Source: JBCBWG01 sp039039985 (lineage in GTDB: Bacteria; Pseudomonadota; Alphaproteobacteria; Rhizobiales; Hyphomicrobiaceae). From it: a stretch of DNA of 64,000 bases. The DNA lies in assembly GCA_039039985.1 (NCBI GenBank), contig JBCCOV010000001.1, positions 35,797 to 99,796 of the forward strand. The letters are read 5' to 3'. Shown here piece after piece: positions 41,887-51,293 of this stretch. The translations under genes were made by a program, and so were the position numbers. Each line of letters begins with the position of its first letter. Within the stretch, counting starts at the first letter, position 1. Under the pieces are notes generated by a model that saw only the letters and a list, made by a program, of their open reading frames with translations, ran no database searches and was not told the DNA's origin.

Positions 41887-42819
41887 ATGAGCACGATTAC
41901 CGCCGGGATGGTGAAAGACCTGCGCGAACGGACTGGCGCCGGCATGATGGATTGCAAGCAGGCTCTGAGCGAGACAAGCGGCGACATAGATGCTGCGATT
42001 GATTGGCTCCGCAAGAAGGGGCTGTCTCGCGCTGCCAAAAAGTCTGATCGCGTCGCGGCTGAAGGCTTGGTCGCCGTTTACAGCGAAGGCACGGCTGGAG
42101 CCGTTGCGGAAGTGAATTCCGAGACGGATTTCGTCGCACGCAACGAGACGTTTCAGGCGACGGTCGCAGACGTGGCAAAGCAGACCCTGTCTGCGAAAGG
42201 GGACTTGGACAAGCTGAAGTCCTCGACATACCCAGGAAAGTCGATTTCGGTTGACGAGTATCTGAAGGAACTGGTCGGCACGATCGGCGAAAACATGAAC
42301 TTGCGGCGCTGTGCCTATCTCGAGGTTGAGAACGGTGTCGTCGCCAGCTACGTCCACAACAAAGTCGTCGATGGTGCCGGCAAGATTGGGGTTCTCGTCG
42401 CTCTGGAGAGCGAAGGCGATACGGCGAAGCTGGAGGCGCTGGGCCGCCAGATCGCCATGCATGTCGCCGCAATGTCGCCGCTCGCGTTGACATCAGATGA
42501 ACTCGACCAGGACGTTATCGAGAAAGAACGCGCGATCTACAAGGAACAGGCGGCGGCATCCGGCAAACCCGCCGAGATCATCGAAAAGATGGTTGAAGGC
42601 CGGCTGCGGAAAGAGTTCTTCCAGCAGGTAGTGCTGCTTCAGCAGTCCTATGTGCTGGATCAGAAGTCGAATGTCGAACAGGCCGTGAAAGCGGCGGAAG
42701 GTGACATTGGCGCGCCGGTCAAAATCAAGGGTTTTGCACGTATGATGCTTGGCGAAGGCGTCGAAAAAGAAGAAACCGATTTCGCCGCAGAAGTAGCAGC
42801 GGCTGCGGGCGGCGCTTGA
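41887..42819 (+). CDS. tsf: Elongation factor Ts
   Basis: 310 residues, nucleotide exchange factor for EF-Tu. The N-terminal UBA-like region has VKDLRERTGAGMMDCKQAL (in part, LRERTGAGMMDCKQAL), the core has the TDFVARNETF motif that contacts the EF-Tu nucleotide site, and the C-terminal module ends DFAAEVAAAAGGA. The size is normal for alphaproteobacteria. It follows rpsB after a 104-nt gap that holds a strong hairpin. Confidence 0.98.
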   Translation: MSTITAGMVKDLRERTGAGMMDCKQALSETSGDIDAAIDWLRKKGLSRAAKKSDRVAAEGLVAVYSEGTAGAVAEVNSETDFVARNETFQATVADVAKQTLSAKGDLDKLKSSTYPGKSISVDEYLKELVGTIGENMNLRRCAYLEVENGVVASYVHNKVVDGAGKIGVLVALESEGDTAKLEALGRQIAMHVAAMSPLALTSDELDQDVIEKERAIYKEQAAASGKPAEIIEKMVEGRLRKEFFQQVVLLQQSYVLDQKSNVEQAVKAAEGDIGAPVKIKGFARMMLGEGVEKEETDFAAEVAAAAGGA

Positions 42820-42972
42820 GCTGTTTTCGCAGCTGTGACATGAGACGAACCGTGGCCGGCACGCGCCCGTCTGGGCACATCTCCCCTCTGCGTCTTGCGC
42901 GGAACGGTAGAAGTGTGTCAGACGCCATGGCCAGCGAGCTGGAGCGAGCGGCGCTCCGGCCCTGATCCGGAC

Positions 42973-43710
42973 ATGTGCATGGCAAGCGAACAGCCACTCC
43001 GATACCGCCGGATGATGCTGAAACTCTCCGGCGAAGCTCTTATGGGCGCGCGTGGGTACGGTTTCGACGTCGAGGTCGCACGGCGCATCGCGCAGGACGT
43101 CAGCGAGGGGGTCGCAGCCGGCGCTCAGATCGCAATCGTCGTGGGCGGCGGCAACATCTTCCGCGGATTACAAGGTGCAGCCGCCGGCATGGACCGCGCA
43201 ACCGCCGATTACATGGGCATGTTGGCCACGGTCATGAATGCCCTGGCGTTTTCCAATGTGCTTGAGAGCCTTGGAACGCCAACGCGCGTCCTTTCAGCGA
43301 TTCCGATGCCGACAGTCTGTGAGTCCTATATACGGACCAAGGCACTTAATCACTTTGACAGTGGCCGTGTCGTTATATTCGCGGCCGGGACCGGCAATCC
43401 GTACTTCACGACGGATACAACAGCGGCCCTGCGGGCCATCGAAATGAACTGCGAGGTGGTGGCAAAGGCAACGCAGGTTGACGGCGTCTATTCGGCAGAC
43501 CCGGCGAAGACGCCAGATGCCGTCCGCTACGACCGGCTGACCTATGCCGACGTCTTGGGGCGCGACCTGCGCGTCATGGATGGAGCTGCCATCGCGCTTG
43601 CTCGCGACAACGGTCTTCCGGTAATTGTGTTTTCCATCCAGGATCCGGGCAATCTCCTCCGTGTTTTGCGGGGTGCGGCACATGCGACGGTAATCAGCGC
43701 CGAGGCGTAA
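42973..43710 (+). CDS. pyrH: UMP kinase
   Basis: About 245 residues, bacterial UMP kinase of the amino-acid-kinase fold, making UDP from UMP. RRMMLKLSGEALMG starts the conserved region; IVVGGGNIFRG, the TKVDGVYSADP-type loop (TQVDGVYSADPAKTPDA in part) and the C-terminal LPVIVFSIQDPGNLLRV (in part) follow. The start is ATG 42973 or ATG 42979; an upstream-open frame from 42895 lacks family-like sequence. The Shine-Dalgarno is poor. Confidence 0.97.
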   Translation: MCMASEQPLRYRRMMLKLSGEALMGARGYGFDVEVARRIAQDVSEGVAAGAQIAIVVGGGNIFRGLQGAAAGMDRATADYMGMLATVMNALAFSNVLESLGTPTRVLSAIPMPTVCESYIRTKALNHFDSGRVVIFAAGTGNPYFTTDTTAALRAIEMNCEVVAKATQVDGVYSADPAKTPDAVRYDRLTYADVLGRDLRVMDGAAIALARDNGLPVIVFSIQDPGNLLRVLRGAAHATVISAEA

Positions 43711-43748
43711 CGTGCATCGTGGCGCCATCTGCGATAAGGAAGCCAGAA

Positions 43749-44312
43749 ATGACCGACGGTGCATTCAACAAGGGCGAACTCGAGCAGCGGATGCTCGGCG
43801 TCATCGACTCCCTCAAACGCGACTTCAGTGGCCTGCGGACAGGTCGGGCGTCAGCCAACCTGCTCGATCCCATCACGGTCGATGTGTACGGCCAAAAAAT
43901 GCCGATGAATCAAGTCGGTACGGTCACGGTGCCCGAGCCGCGGATGATTACGGTTCAGGTTTGGGACAAGGCGGCGGTCTCCGCTGTCGACAAGGCAATT
44001 CGCGAATCGAGCCTCGGCCTTAATCCTATGATCGACGGCAACGTGCTACGGCTGCCGATTCCGGCCCTGACGAAAGAGCGTCGTCAGGAGCTCGCGAAAC
44101 TTGCGGCCAAGTACGCCGAGACGGCGCGCGTTGCCGTGCGAAATGTCCGACGCGACGGCATGGAAGGGCTTAAGAAGCTGGAAAAAGGCGGTGATATCAG
44201 TCAAGACGACCAACGCAAGCATCAGGATGATGTACAACGCCTGACTGATAATTTTGTGAAAGAAATCGATCAGTTGTTGTCGAGCAAAGAGACCGAAATC
44301 AATACCGTATAA
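43749..44312 (+). CDS. frr: Ribosome recycling factor
   Basis: 187 residues, the normal family length. With EF-G it splits post-termination ribosomes. LRTGRASANLLDPITVDVYG (in part, LRTGRASANLLDPI) and the C-terminal helix RDGMEGLKKLEKGGDISQDD (in part) are typical of the three-helix-bundle protein. ATG 43749 has AAGGA 9 nt upstream, preferred over the ATG at 43719. It follows pyrH after 38 nt. Confidence 0.98.
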   Translation: MTDGAFNKGELEQRMLGVIDSLKRDFSGLRTGRASANLLDPITVDVYGQKMPMNQVGTVTVPEPRMITVQVWDKAAVSAVDKAIRESSLGLNPMIDGNVLRLPIPALTKERRQELAKLAAKYAETARVAVRNVRRDGMEGLKKLEKGGDISQDDQRKHQDDVQRLTDNFVKEIDQLLSSKETEINTV

Positions 44313-44370
44313 ACACGTTTCCAGCGGCCCCGCGCCTGCAGTCTCTCAAGAGGTTCGAGCATACACTCCC

Positions 44371-45141
44371 ATGCAAGAGTTGGCTGAAACGCGCGCCCTG
44401 ACACCCGATGTCGAAAGTCGGGCTGCGCCCGTGCCCCGACACGTCGCGATTATCATGGACGGAAACGGGCGCTGGGCGCAGGAACGGGGCCTCCCGCGGA
44501 CCGTCGGGCATCGGTTCGGCGTAGAAGCCGTACGCCGTACAGTCCGATCTGCGATCTCTCTCAAGATTCCATTTCTAACGCTCTACAGTTTTTCGTCCGA
44601 GAACTGGTCGCGTCCGACCAGGGAAGTCGACGACTTGATGGGCTTGATGAAACGGTTCATCCGGCGGGATCTGGCGGAACTGCACGCTTCAGGTGTTTGT
44701 ATTCGCGTCATCGGAATGCGCGATGGGGTCGATGCTGACTTGCTGGAGCTGGTGGATGACGCCGTTCAGCTGACCAAGGACAATACCGCACTCACTCTGG
44801 TTGTGGCCTTCAACTACGGTGGGCGCGCCGAAATCGCAGCCGCCGCACGGAGCTTGGCTCAGCAGGCGGCCGCAGGACAGATTGATCCGCAAGACATAAC
44901 GATCGACGCCCTTTCGAATGCGTTGGATACGCGTGGAATTCCAGATCCGGACCTGCTCATCAGAACCAGCGGCGAAATGCGCCTGTCGAATTTTCTGCTA
45001 TGGCAGCTGGCCTACGCGGAGTTGGTGTTTCTCGACGCCTATTGGCCCGACTTCGGCCATGACCTCTTGAGTAAGGCCGTCGGAACGTTTCAAGCGCGCG
45101 ACCGCAGGTTCGGCGGCCTCAAACAGCAAACCCGCCGGTAA
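44371..45141 (+). CDS. uppS: Undecaprenyl diphosphate synthase
   Basis: 256 residues, cis-prenyltransferase that makes the C55 lipid carrier for peptidoglycan and other envelope polymers. The active-site motif HVAIIMDGNGRWAQERG has the catalytic Asp30; SFSSENWSRP and the C-terminal DLLIRTSGEMRLSNFLLWQ (in part, IRTSGEMRLSNFLLWQ) are also typical. The first 20 residues are a variable lead. It starts 58 nt after frr and ends 10 nt before cdsA. Confidence 0.98.
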   Translation: MQELAETRALTPDVESRAAPVPRHVAIIMDGNGRWAQERGLPRTVGHRFGVEAVRRTVRSAISLKIPFLTLYSFSSENWSRPTREVDDLMGLMKRFIRRDLAELHASGVCIRVIGMRDGVDADLLELVDDAVQLTKDNTALTLVVAFNYGGRAEIAAAARSLAQQAAAGQIDPQDITIDALSNALDTRGIPDPDLLIRTSGEMRLSNFLLWQLAYAELVFLDAYWPDFGHDLLSKAVGTFQARDRRFGGLKQQTRR

Positions 45142-45151
45142 GGCTGACCCC

Positions 45152-46006
45152 GTGATCGATACAGCCCCGCGATCGGACGCCGAAGCCTCAAGTGGCCAAG
45201 GCCGGCTGAAGGCGCGGGTTGTTTCCGCCGCGGCCATGATAGCTGTCGCTTTGACGGCAGCAGTTCTGGGCGGGTGGGGCTTTACAGCACTTATTGTCGC
45301 AATCGGTCTCCTGATGGTCTGGGAATGGGGGCGGATGGTACGGGGCACGACATGGGATCTGGCGATGATCATCCATGGTGCGACCCACGTGGTGACCTGC
45401 GTATTGGTCACCTTTGCGTGGCCGACAGCCGGCTTGATTTGTCTATGTCTGGGCGCGCTCGCCATGGCGATTTGCGTTTCGAGGAACACGCTTTGGATCT
45501 CGACTGTCGGCGTGATCGTGATCGGCCTCGCCGGAGCAACGTTGATCTGGCTCCGAAATGCTGATGACCTGGGCTTGTTGGCGGTGCTCTTCATCCTGGG
45601 CGCCGTGTGGATAACGGACACGTTTGCAATGGTGATCGGTAAAGCCGTCGGCGGCCCGCTCCTGTTTCCGAGTGTATCCCCGCGCAAAACCTGGGCCGGC
45701 GCGATTGGTGGTCTGTTGGCCGCAGGTCTCGGCGGAGCATTTTTTGTCTCTATGCTGACAGAGGGAGGCTGGTTGCATGGATTGCTCATCGCCTGTGTTC
45801 TGAGCTGTGCAGCCCAGATCGGCGATCTATTGGAAAGTGCGGTAAAACGCAGCTATAGCGTCAAAAACACCAGCGAGCTCATTCCCGGCCATGGGGGCGT
45901 TTTGGATCGAATGGACGGACTAATCGGTGCGACTTTGGTCGCTGCGCCGCTCGCAGTTGCGTTGAGCTGGTCGCAACCCGTGCGCGGTTTACTCCTTGGA
46001 GAATAA
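45152..46006 (+). CDS. cdsA: Phosphatidate cytidylyltransferase
   Basis: 284 residues with about eight transmembrane segments; makes CDP-diacylglycerol for phospholipid synthesis in the inner membrane. The family signature near the C-terminus is present in two parts: VSPRKTWAGAIGG and SVKNTSELIPGHGGVLDRMDGL (in part, PGHGGVLDRMDG). It starts with GTG 10 nt after uppS. Its stop lies 4 nt before the proposed dxr start. Confidence 0.95.
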   Translation: MIDTAPRSDAEASSGQGRLKARVVSAAAMIAVALTAAVLGGWGFTALIVAIGLLMVWEWGRMVRGTTWDLAMIIHGATHVVTCVLVTFAWPTAGLICLCLGALAMAICVSRNTLWISTVGVIVIGLAGATLIWLRNADDLGLLAVLFILGAVWITDTFAMVIGKAVGGPLLFPSVSPRKTWAGAIGGLLAAGLGGAFFVSMLTEGGWLHGLLIACVLSCAAQIGDLLESAVKRSYSVKNTSELIPGHGGVLDRMDGLIGATLVAAPLAVALSWSQPVRGLLLGE

Positions 46007-46010
46007 AGCG

Positions 46011-47216
46011 TTGGTTGCTGGCAATGGTGCGCTGGGCTTTGGAGACGGCCCGCTCTCTTTAACGGTGCTCGGCGCCACAGGCTCCGTTGGCACAAGCACG
46101 CTGGATCTTGTTGCCTCACAGCCTGATGCGTTCGATGTCGTGGCGCTCACAGCTCAGGACAATGTTGACGCGTTGGCCAGCCAAGCGCGGCAGTTTCGCG
46201 CAAAGTTTGCCGCAATCGGCAATCCGGACCGTTATGCGGATCTGAAGGAGGCCTTGTCCGGAACGGGTATTGCCTGCGCTGCCGGCGCAAATGCGGTGGT
46301 TGAGGCGGCCGAGATGCCCGCGGCGTGTGTCATGGCCGCGATCGTCGGCACCGCAGGCCTTCCGGCGAGTCTCGCTGCTGTGCGGCGCGGTACGCGCGTC
46401 GCGCTTGCCAATAAGGAGTGCCTGGTGACCGCCGGGCGCTTGTTCATGCAGCAGGCCGCGTCGTCCGGTTGTGAGCTGTTGCCCGTCGATTCCGAGCATT
46501 CCGCCGTGTTCCAAGCGCTGGCAGGGCAATGTCGCAAGAGCGTTGAGAAGGTAACGCTGACGGCATCGGGAGGGCCATTTCGAACGTGGCCGAAGGCGCG
46601 TATCGCGGCGGCCAGGCCGGAAGAGGCCCTGAAGCACCCGAACTGGACGATGGGGCGCAAAATCTCGATTGATTCCGCCACCATGATGAACAAGGGGCTC
46701 GAGTTGATCGAAGCCCACTTTCTGTTTGAACTCGGTGTCGACGAATTGGACGTGGTCGTTCACCCGCAGTCGATCATTCACAGTATGGTGTCGTTCAAAG
46801 ACGGTTCGGTGATTGCACAACTCGGCGACCCGGATATGCGCACGCCGATCGCCTGTGCACTCGCATGGCCCACGCGGATGAACGCACCGACCAAGCGGCT
46901 TGATCTTGCAACGATTGCCAATCTGACGTTCGAGGCGCCGAATACCGATTCGTTTCCCGCGCTGCGTCTTGCGATCGACACGCTGCGACAGGGAGGAACG
47001 GCACCGGCTGTCCTCAATGCGGCCAATGAAGTCGCCGTTCATGCCTTTCTGGATCGCCGAATCCCATTTCCAGCCATTGCCGGCACGGTTCACGACACAT
47101 TGGAGCAGGCCAGAGCACGCGGCATGCCAGACAACGCCGGCAGTCTGGACGACGTGTTGGCCGTCGACGGAGCTGCGCGTGAATTGGCACGCGAATTGAT
47201 TGGTAAGCAATCGTAA
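46011..47216 (+). CDS. dxr: 1-deoxy-D-xylulose 5-phosphate reductoisomerase
   Basis: 401 residues, second enzyme of the MEP isoprenoid pathway, NADPH- and metal-dependent. LTVLGATGSVGTSTLDLV is the NADPH-binding start; ALANKECLVTAG, LPVDSEHSAVFQAL and LTASGGPFRTW hold the metal- and substrate-binding residues, and KISIDSATMMNKGLELIEA (in part) follows. TTG 46011 is favoured as the start because GGAG lies 9 nt upstream; TTG 45996 is an alternative. It supplies precursors for the uppS product two genes upstream. Confidence 0.97.
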   Translation: MVAGNGALGFGDGPLSLTVLGATGSVGTSTLDLVASQPDAFDVVALTAQDNVDALASQARQFRAKFAAIGNPDRYADLKEALSGTGIACAAGANAVVEAAEMPAACVMAAIVGTAGLPASLAAVRRGTRVALANKECLVTAGRLFMQQAASSGCELLPVDSEHSAVFQALAGQCRKSVEKVTLTASGGPFRTWPKARIAAARPEEALKHPNWTMGRKISIDSATMMNKGLELIEAHFLFELGVDELDVVVHPQSIIHSMVSFKDGSVIAQLGDPDMRTPIACALAWPTRMNAPTKRLDLATIANLTFEAPNTDSFPALRLAIDTLRQGGTAPAVLNAANEVAVHAFLDRRIPFPAIAGTVHDTLEQARARGMPDNAGSLDDVLAVDGAARELARELIGKQS

Positions 47217-47281
47217 CCACATGTCGGCGTACGCGGCCGAGCGCCGTCCCGCGCCAAGGCGGACTGAGGGAGGTTCACGAA

Positions 47282-48451
47282 ATGACGGTGATCGCTGCAA
47301 TTCAGGGGGCAGCCGTCGGGCTGGGCGACCTCGCTGTCGTCGTGCTGGCGTTTTTGTTCGTGCTGACGGCGATCGTCTTTGTTCATGAGCTGGGCCACTT
47401 TCTCGTTGCGCGATGGTGTGGGGTTAGCGTTTCCGTTTTCTCTATTGGGTTCGGCAAAGAGATCTTCGGCTTTAACGATCGCCACGGGACACGTTGGCGG
47501 GTGTCGTGGATTCCGCTCGGCGGCTATGTGAAGTTTCTGGACGATGACGATCCGACCAGCTCGAAGACCGCATCGGACGCGGCCGAGCTGACGCCGGAGC
47601 AACGCGCCGGCGCGTTCCATCTCAAGCCGGTTTGGAAGCGTGCCGCAGTTGTTGCCGCCGGCCCGATCGCCAACTTCATCTTCGCTATCGTCTTGTTTGC
47701 CTTGATGTTTTGGCTGATGGGCGTGCGGACGACGGCGCCACGCGTTGATCAGGTTCAGCCCGGAACACCGGCTGCCGCGGCCGGCATTCAGGCCGGAGAC
47801 GTCATCCGCGAGATTAACGGTGCGCCTGTCCGCAGCTTCAACGCCGTGCAGCGCGCGATTGGCACCAGCTCAGGCGACGAGGTTTCACTCATCATCAAGC
47901 GCGGAGACGAGTTGATTCCGCTGAAGATGACTCCCGTGATGCGGAAGATGAGCGACGGACTCGGTGGTGAGATGACGCGCCCCATCATTGGGATCGTCCG
48001 CGCCTCGAAGCCCGAGAGTTTTGTGACCAAATGGCCCGGGCCTGTTGAGGCTGTCGGCCTGGGTGTCAGCGAAACGGGTTTCATCATTACGAGCACACTG
48101 GGCTTCATTCGCGATATCTTTCGCGGCAGACAGGATGCGACACAGATTGGCGGCTTGCCGCATGTTGCCGAAGCAACGCGTCGAATTGTCGATATCGGGA
48201 TCGACCGTCTGCCGTATTTGATCGCGGCTTTGTCGGTGAGCATCGGCTTGATTAACCTGTTCCCGATCCCGCTTCTCGATGGCGGTCACCTTATGTTCTA
48301 CGCGATTGAGGCAGTACGTCGCAGGCCGCTGGCCGAGCAGACCCAAGAATTTGCGTTCAAAGTCGGTCTGGCCGTCGTCTTGGCCTTGATGATCTACGCA
48401 AATCTCTGGAACGGACGGCACATCATCAGCGGCTGGTTGGGGCTGAGTTAA
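47282..48451 (+). CDS. rseP: Site-2 protease RseP
   Basis: 389 residues, inner-membrane zinc metalloprotease that cleaves within membranes (anti-sigma factor or signal peptide remnants in the family). The zinc motif HELGH is at 35-39 in the first membrane segment, one PDZ domain occupies about 125-215 (PGTPAAAAGIQAGDVIREING, in part), and INLFPIPLLDGGHL carries the third zinc ligand Asp. E. coli RseP has two PDZ domains; only one is evident here. The ATG lies 65 nt after dxr. Confidence 0.95.
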   Translation: MTVIAAIQGAAVGLGDLAVVVLAFLFVLTAIVFVHELGHFLVARWCGVSVSVFSIGFGKEIFGFNDRHGTRWRVSWIPLGGYVKFLDDDDPTSSKTASDAAELTPEQRAGAFHLKPVWKRAAVVAAGPIANFIFAIVLFALMFWLMGVRTTAPRVDQVQPGTPAAAAGIQAGDVIREINGAPVRSFNAVQRAIGTSSGDEVSLIIKRGDELIPLKMTPVMRKMSDGLGGEMTRPIIGIVRASKPESFVTKWPGPVEAVGLGVSETGFIITSTLGFIRDIFRGRQDATQIGGLPHVAEATRRIVDIGIDRLPYLIAALSVSIGLINLFPIPLLDGGHLMFYAIEAVRRRPLAEQTQEFAFKVGLAVVLALMIYANLWNGRHIISGWLGLS

Positions 48452-48777
48452 CCATTATTAAGACGTCGTCTGACAAACGTCGGCATTGCGAACACATTTG
48501 CGCCCTAATTCAATAGGATGCGCCCACGTGGCCGAGTTTCCCCAGGATCTCGGCCATATGTGCGTAATTCGGTGATAATCACAGGCGCGCGAACGGCAGA
48601 ATCACCCGTGCTGACGTAACTTTGCCACTTCCAACGCGCTTGCTGAATCGATAGAAAATCTACAGAGACTTCCTGAGAGCGTACGTCGGGGGATGTGCGT
48701 TCGCATGGTGGGTCGTCTCGCACCTTGAGCCGACAGGGTGCGCGTCAGGGGGACTCGGCAAAGGGGCAGACCGTCGA
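48452..48777. other. 326-nt region between rseP and bamA
   Basis: No gene is supported here. The stretch includes short AT-rich parts (CCATTATTAAGACG after rseP, and GAATCGATAGAAAATC around 48645) that may hold a bamA promoter, but no clear -35/-10 pair was found. The bamA Shine-Dalgarno AAAGGGG is at about 48760. Confidence 0.55.
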
Positions 48778-51153
48778 ATGCGTGCAAGAATTTGGACGCC
48801 CAATAGAATAGCTCTGCGGTTCGCCGGCGCTGCCTGTGTTGCAGCCGCCGTACTCTGCGGAGGGCAGGCGCTTCCTGGCGTTGGCCCGACTGCAGCGGTT
48901 GCGCAGACGGTGCGGTCGATACAAGTCGACGGCAACCGGCGCGTCGAACCTGAGACCGTTCGGTCTTACCTCACATTCACGGTTGGCGATCCGTACGATC
49001 CGGCTCGCGTGAACGAATCCTTGCGGGCGTTGTTCGGCACCGGCCTGTTCGCCGATGTGCGCATCGATCGCCGAGGCAGCACCATTGTCGTGACCGTGCA
49101 GGAAAACCCTGTCGTGTCCACGGTGGCCTTCGAGGGGAACAGCGCCATCGACGACAAGACGTTGATCGGCGAAGTCCGCCTGAAGTCTCGGTCGGTTTAT
49201 ACCCGGGCGCGCGCTCTGGCTGATGCCCGCCGGATTGCGGATGTGTATCGGCGCCAGGGTCGCTTTGCGGCGGCGGTCGACCCGAAAATCATCCAGCTCG
49301 ACCAAAACCGGGTGAATGTCGTCTTCGAGATCAATGAAGGCGAGAAGACCACGGTCCAGGCCATCAATTTCATCGGCAACCGCGCGTTCTCGGACAGCCA
49401 GCTCCGCGATATCATCACGACAACGCAGTCCGGTTGGTTCGACTTCCTCAAAGGCACAAACGTCTACGATCCCGATCGCTTGAACCTGGATAAGGAGCTG
49501 TTGCGCCAGTACTACCTGAAGAACGGGTATGCCGACGCGCAGGTCGTCAGTGCGAGCGCTGAACTCGATCGCGAAGGTTCGGGCTTTTTCATCACGTTCG
49601 TGGTCGACGAGGGCGAACTCTATAAGTTCGGCGATGTGCGCATCGAAAACACCTTGCAGGAATTTAATCCGAATACGCTGCAAGGCGAGATCCTGACGCT
49701 GAGTGGCGCGGAGTTCAATGCGTCTCAGATCAACAAGACCGTTGAGAAGATGACGTTGCGGGTGGCGGAACAAGGCTTCGCATTCGCACGCGTCCGCGCC
49801 CAGTCGTACCGCAATCCGGAAGCGCGCGTGATCGACTTGACGTACACGGTCTCTGAAGGGCCGCGCACATACATCGAGCGCATCGATATCTCGGGCAACG
49901 ATCGCACCAAGGATCACGTGATCCGGCGTGAGTTCAGGCTTGCAGAAGGTGATGCCTTCAATCCTCTGCTTGTCGATCGCGCGAAAAAGCGACTGGTGGC
50001 TTTGGGCTTCTTCAAGAAGGTTGAAGTTCGCCCGCGCCCTGGGTCCAGTCGTGACCGCGTGATCATTGATGTCGCCGTCCAGGAGCAGTCCACGGGTGAG
50101 CTCGGCTTCGGTGCAGGTTACTCCACCCAGGAAGGCGTGATCGGTGACATCACGTTGAAAGAGCGGAACCTGTTCGGTAACGGCCAGTTCGTGCGCTTGA
50201 AGCTGGCCGGTTCGCTCAGCCGCTTCCAGATTGATCTCAGCTTTACAGAGCCGCGGTTCCTTGATCGCAACCTGTCTGCAGGCTTCGACATCTTCCATAA
50301 GGAAGTCGATGCGAGCGACGAGTCCGGTTACGAGAGCCGCAAGACCGGCGGTGCGATTCGCCTCGGTTTTCCGCTGGCTGAAAACTACTGGATGTCGACG
50401 TCGTATCGTCTGACCTACGATGACATCTTCGACGTCGAAGACGATGCATCGTTGGCGATCAAGCAGGCCGCAGGTTGCGATAACATTTCAGCGACCACGT
50501 GCGGCAACACTGACGGTACGTATTTCACCTCGGCAATCTCAACTTCGGTTCGCTACGACACACGGAATCACCCGCGGAACCCCAACAAAGGTATATATGT
50601 GTCCGTCGGCACGGATTTCGCCGGTGTTGGTGGCGACGCGCAGTATGTGCGCTTCTCCGGCGAAGCGCGCGCTTACTATCCGCTGTTTGAGCGTGTGACG
50701 CTCGTTGGCCGCGTGGTTGGCGGACACATTCTCGGCTGGGGTGGTGATGAGCCGCGCTTGCTCGATCTCTACTACCGCGGTGGCGAGACCATCCGCGGCT
50801 TCGAGCGCTCCGGTATTGGCCCGCGTGACCCGACGACAAACGACGCGTTGGGCGGAACGAGCTTCTACGCTGCAACGGCTGAAGTGCGCTTCCCGATCCC
50901 ATTGCTTCCGACCGAACTCGGGATCTCTGGTGCGGTATTCGCAGACGCTGGCTCAGTCTTCGGCGCTACGGATGATGCAAAGTCGATTGTGCCGGATCTT
51001 GAGGACGATGCCTCCATTCGGGCATCCGTTGGTGTCTCCATCCTATGGAGTTCGCCTCTTGGTCCACTGCGCTTCGACTACGCGTTCCCGCTCGCGAAAG
51101 AAGACTACGACGAAGTGCAGGAGTTCCGGTTCGGCGCCGCCACACAATTCTAG
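48778..51153 (+). CDS. bamA: Outer membrane protein assembly factor BamA
   Basis: 791 residues. A signal peptide (about 1-42, ending AAVAQ) is followed by five POTRA domains (roughly 43-445) and a C-terminal 16-strand Omp85 barrel. The repeat start QTVRSIQVDGNRRVEPETV (in part), the lid/loop region with GGETIRGFERSGIGPRD (in part, YYRGGETIRGFE) and the final strand EFRFGAATQF ending in Phe are diagnostic. It folds and inserts outer-membrane proteins. A position between rseP and lpxD is standard. Confidence 0.98.
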   Translation: MRARIWTPNRIALRFAGAACVAAAVLCGGQALPGVGPTAAVAQTVRSIQVDGNRRVEPETVRSYLTFTVGDPYDPARVNESLRALFGTGLFADVRIDRRGSTIVVTVQENPVVSTVAFEGNSAIDDKTLIGEVRLKSRSVYTRARALADARRIADVYRRQGRFAAAVDPKIIQLDQNRVNVVFEINEGEKTTVQAINFIGNRAFSDSQLRDIITTTQSGWFDFLKGTNVYDPDRLNLDKELLRQYYLKNGYADAQVVSASAELDREGSGFFITFVVDEGELYKFGDVRIENTLQEFNPNTLQGEILTLSGAEFNASQINKTVEKMTLRVAEQGFAFARVRAQSYRNPEARVIDLTYTVSEGPRTYIERIDISGNDRTKDHVIRREFRLAEGDAFNPLLVDRAKKRLVALGFFKKVEVRPRPGSSRDRVIIDVAVQEQSTGELGFGAGYSTQEGVIGDITLKERNLFGNGQFVRLKLAGSLSRFQIDLSFTEPRFLDRNLSAGFDIFHKEVDASDESGYESRKTGGAIRLGFPLAENYWMSTSYRLTYDDIFDVEDDASLAIKQAAGCDNISATTCGNTDGTYFTSAISTSVRYDTRNHPRNPNKGIYVSVGTDFAGVGGDAQYVRFSGEARAYYPLFERVTLVGRVVGGHILGWGGDEPRLLDLYYRGGETIRGFERSGIGPRDPTTNDALGGTSFYAATAEVRFPIPLLPTELGISGAVFADAGSVFGATDDAKSIVPDLEDDASIRASVGVSILWSSPLGPLRFDYAFPLAKEDYDEVQEFRFGAATQF

Positions 51154-51293
51154 TGGCGCCGATCATGAACAGCTGACAGCTCGGGCGCTGGATCTCTCGT
51201 AATCCTGGTGGTAAAGACCCTCGATTGACAGGCACCAGCTGCTTGATCGGGCCTCGTATTGCGTCGCGATCCTGCGCTCTTGAAGGAGCAACC

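Noticed and set aside
46116..47300. 394-codon open frame on the - strand opposite dxr
   Set aside because: Coding shadow of dxr; composition rich in Arg and Cys, no family-like segment.
48448..48461. Possible CtrA-type site TTAA...TTAA after rseP
   Set aside because: The two TTAA boxes are 6 nt apart, not the 7 nt expected, and the first overlaps the rseP stop codon.
48745..50298. 517-codon open frame on the - strand opposite bamA
   Set aside because: Antisense to a certain gene with the same shadow composition; no start signal and no motif.
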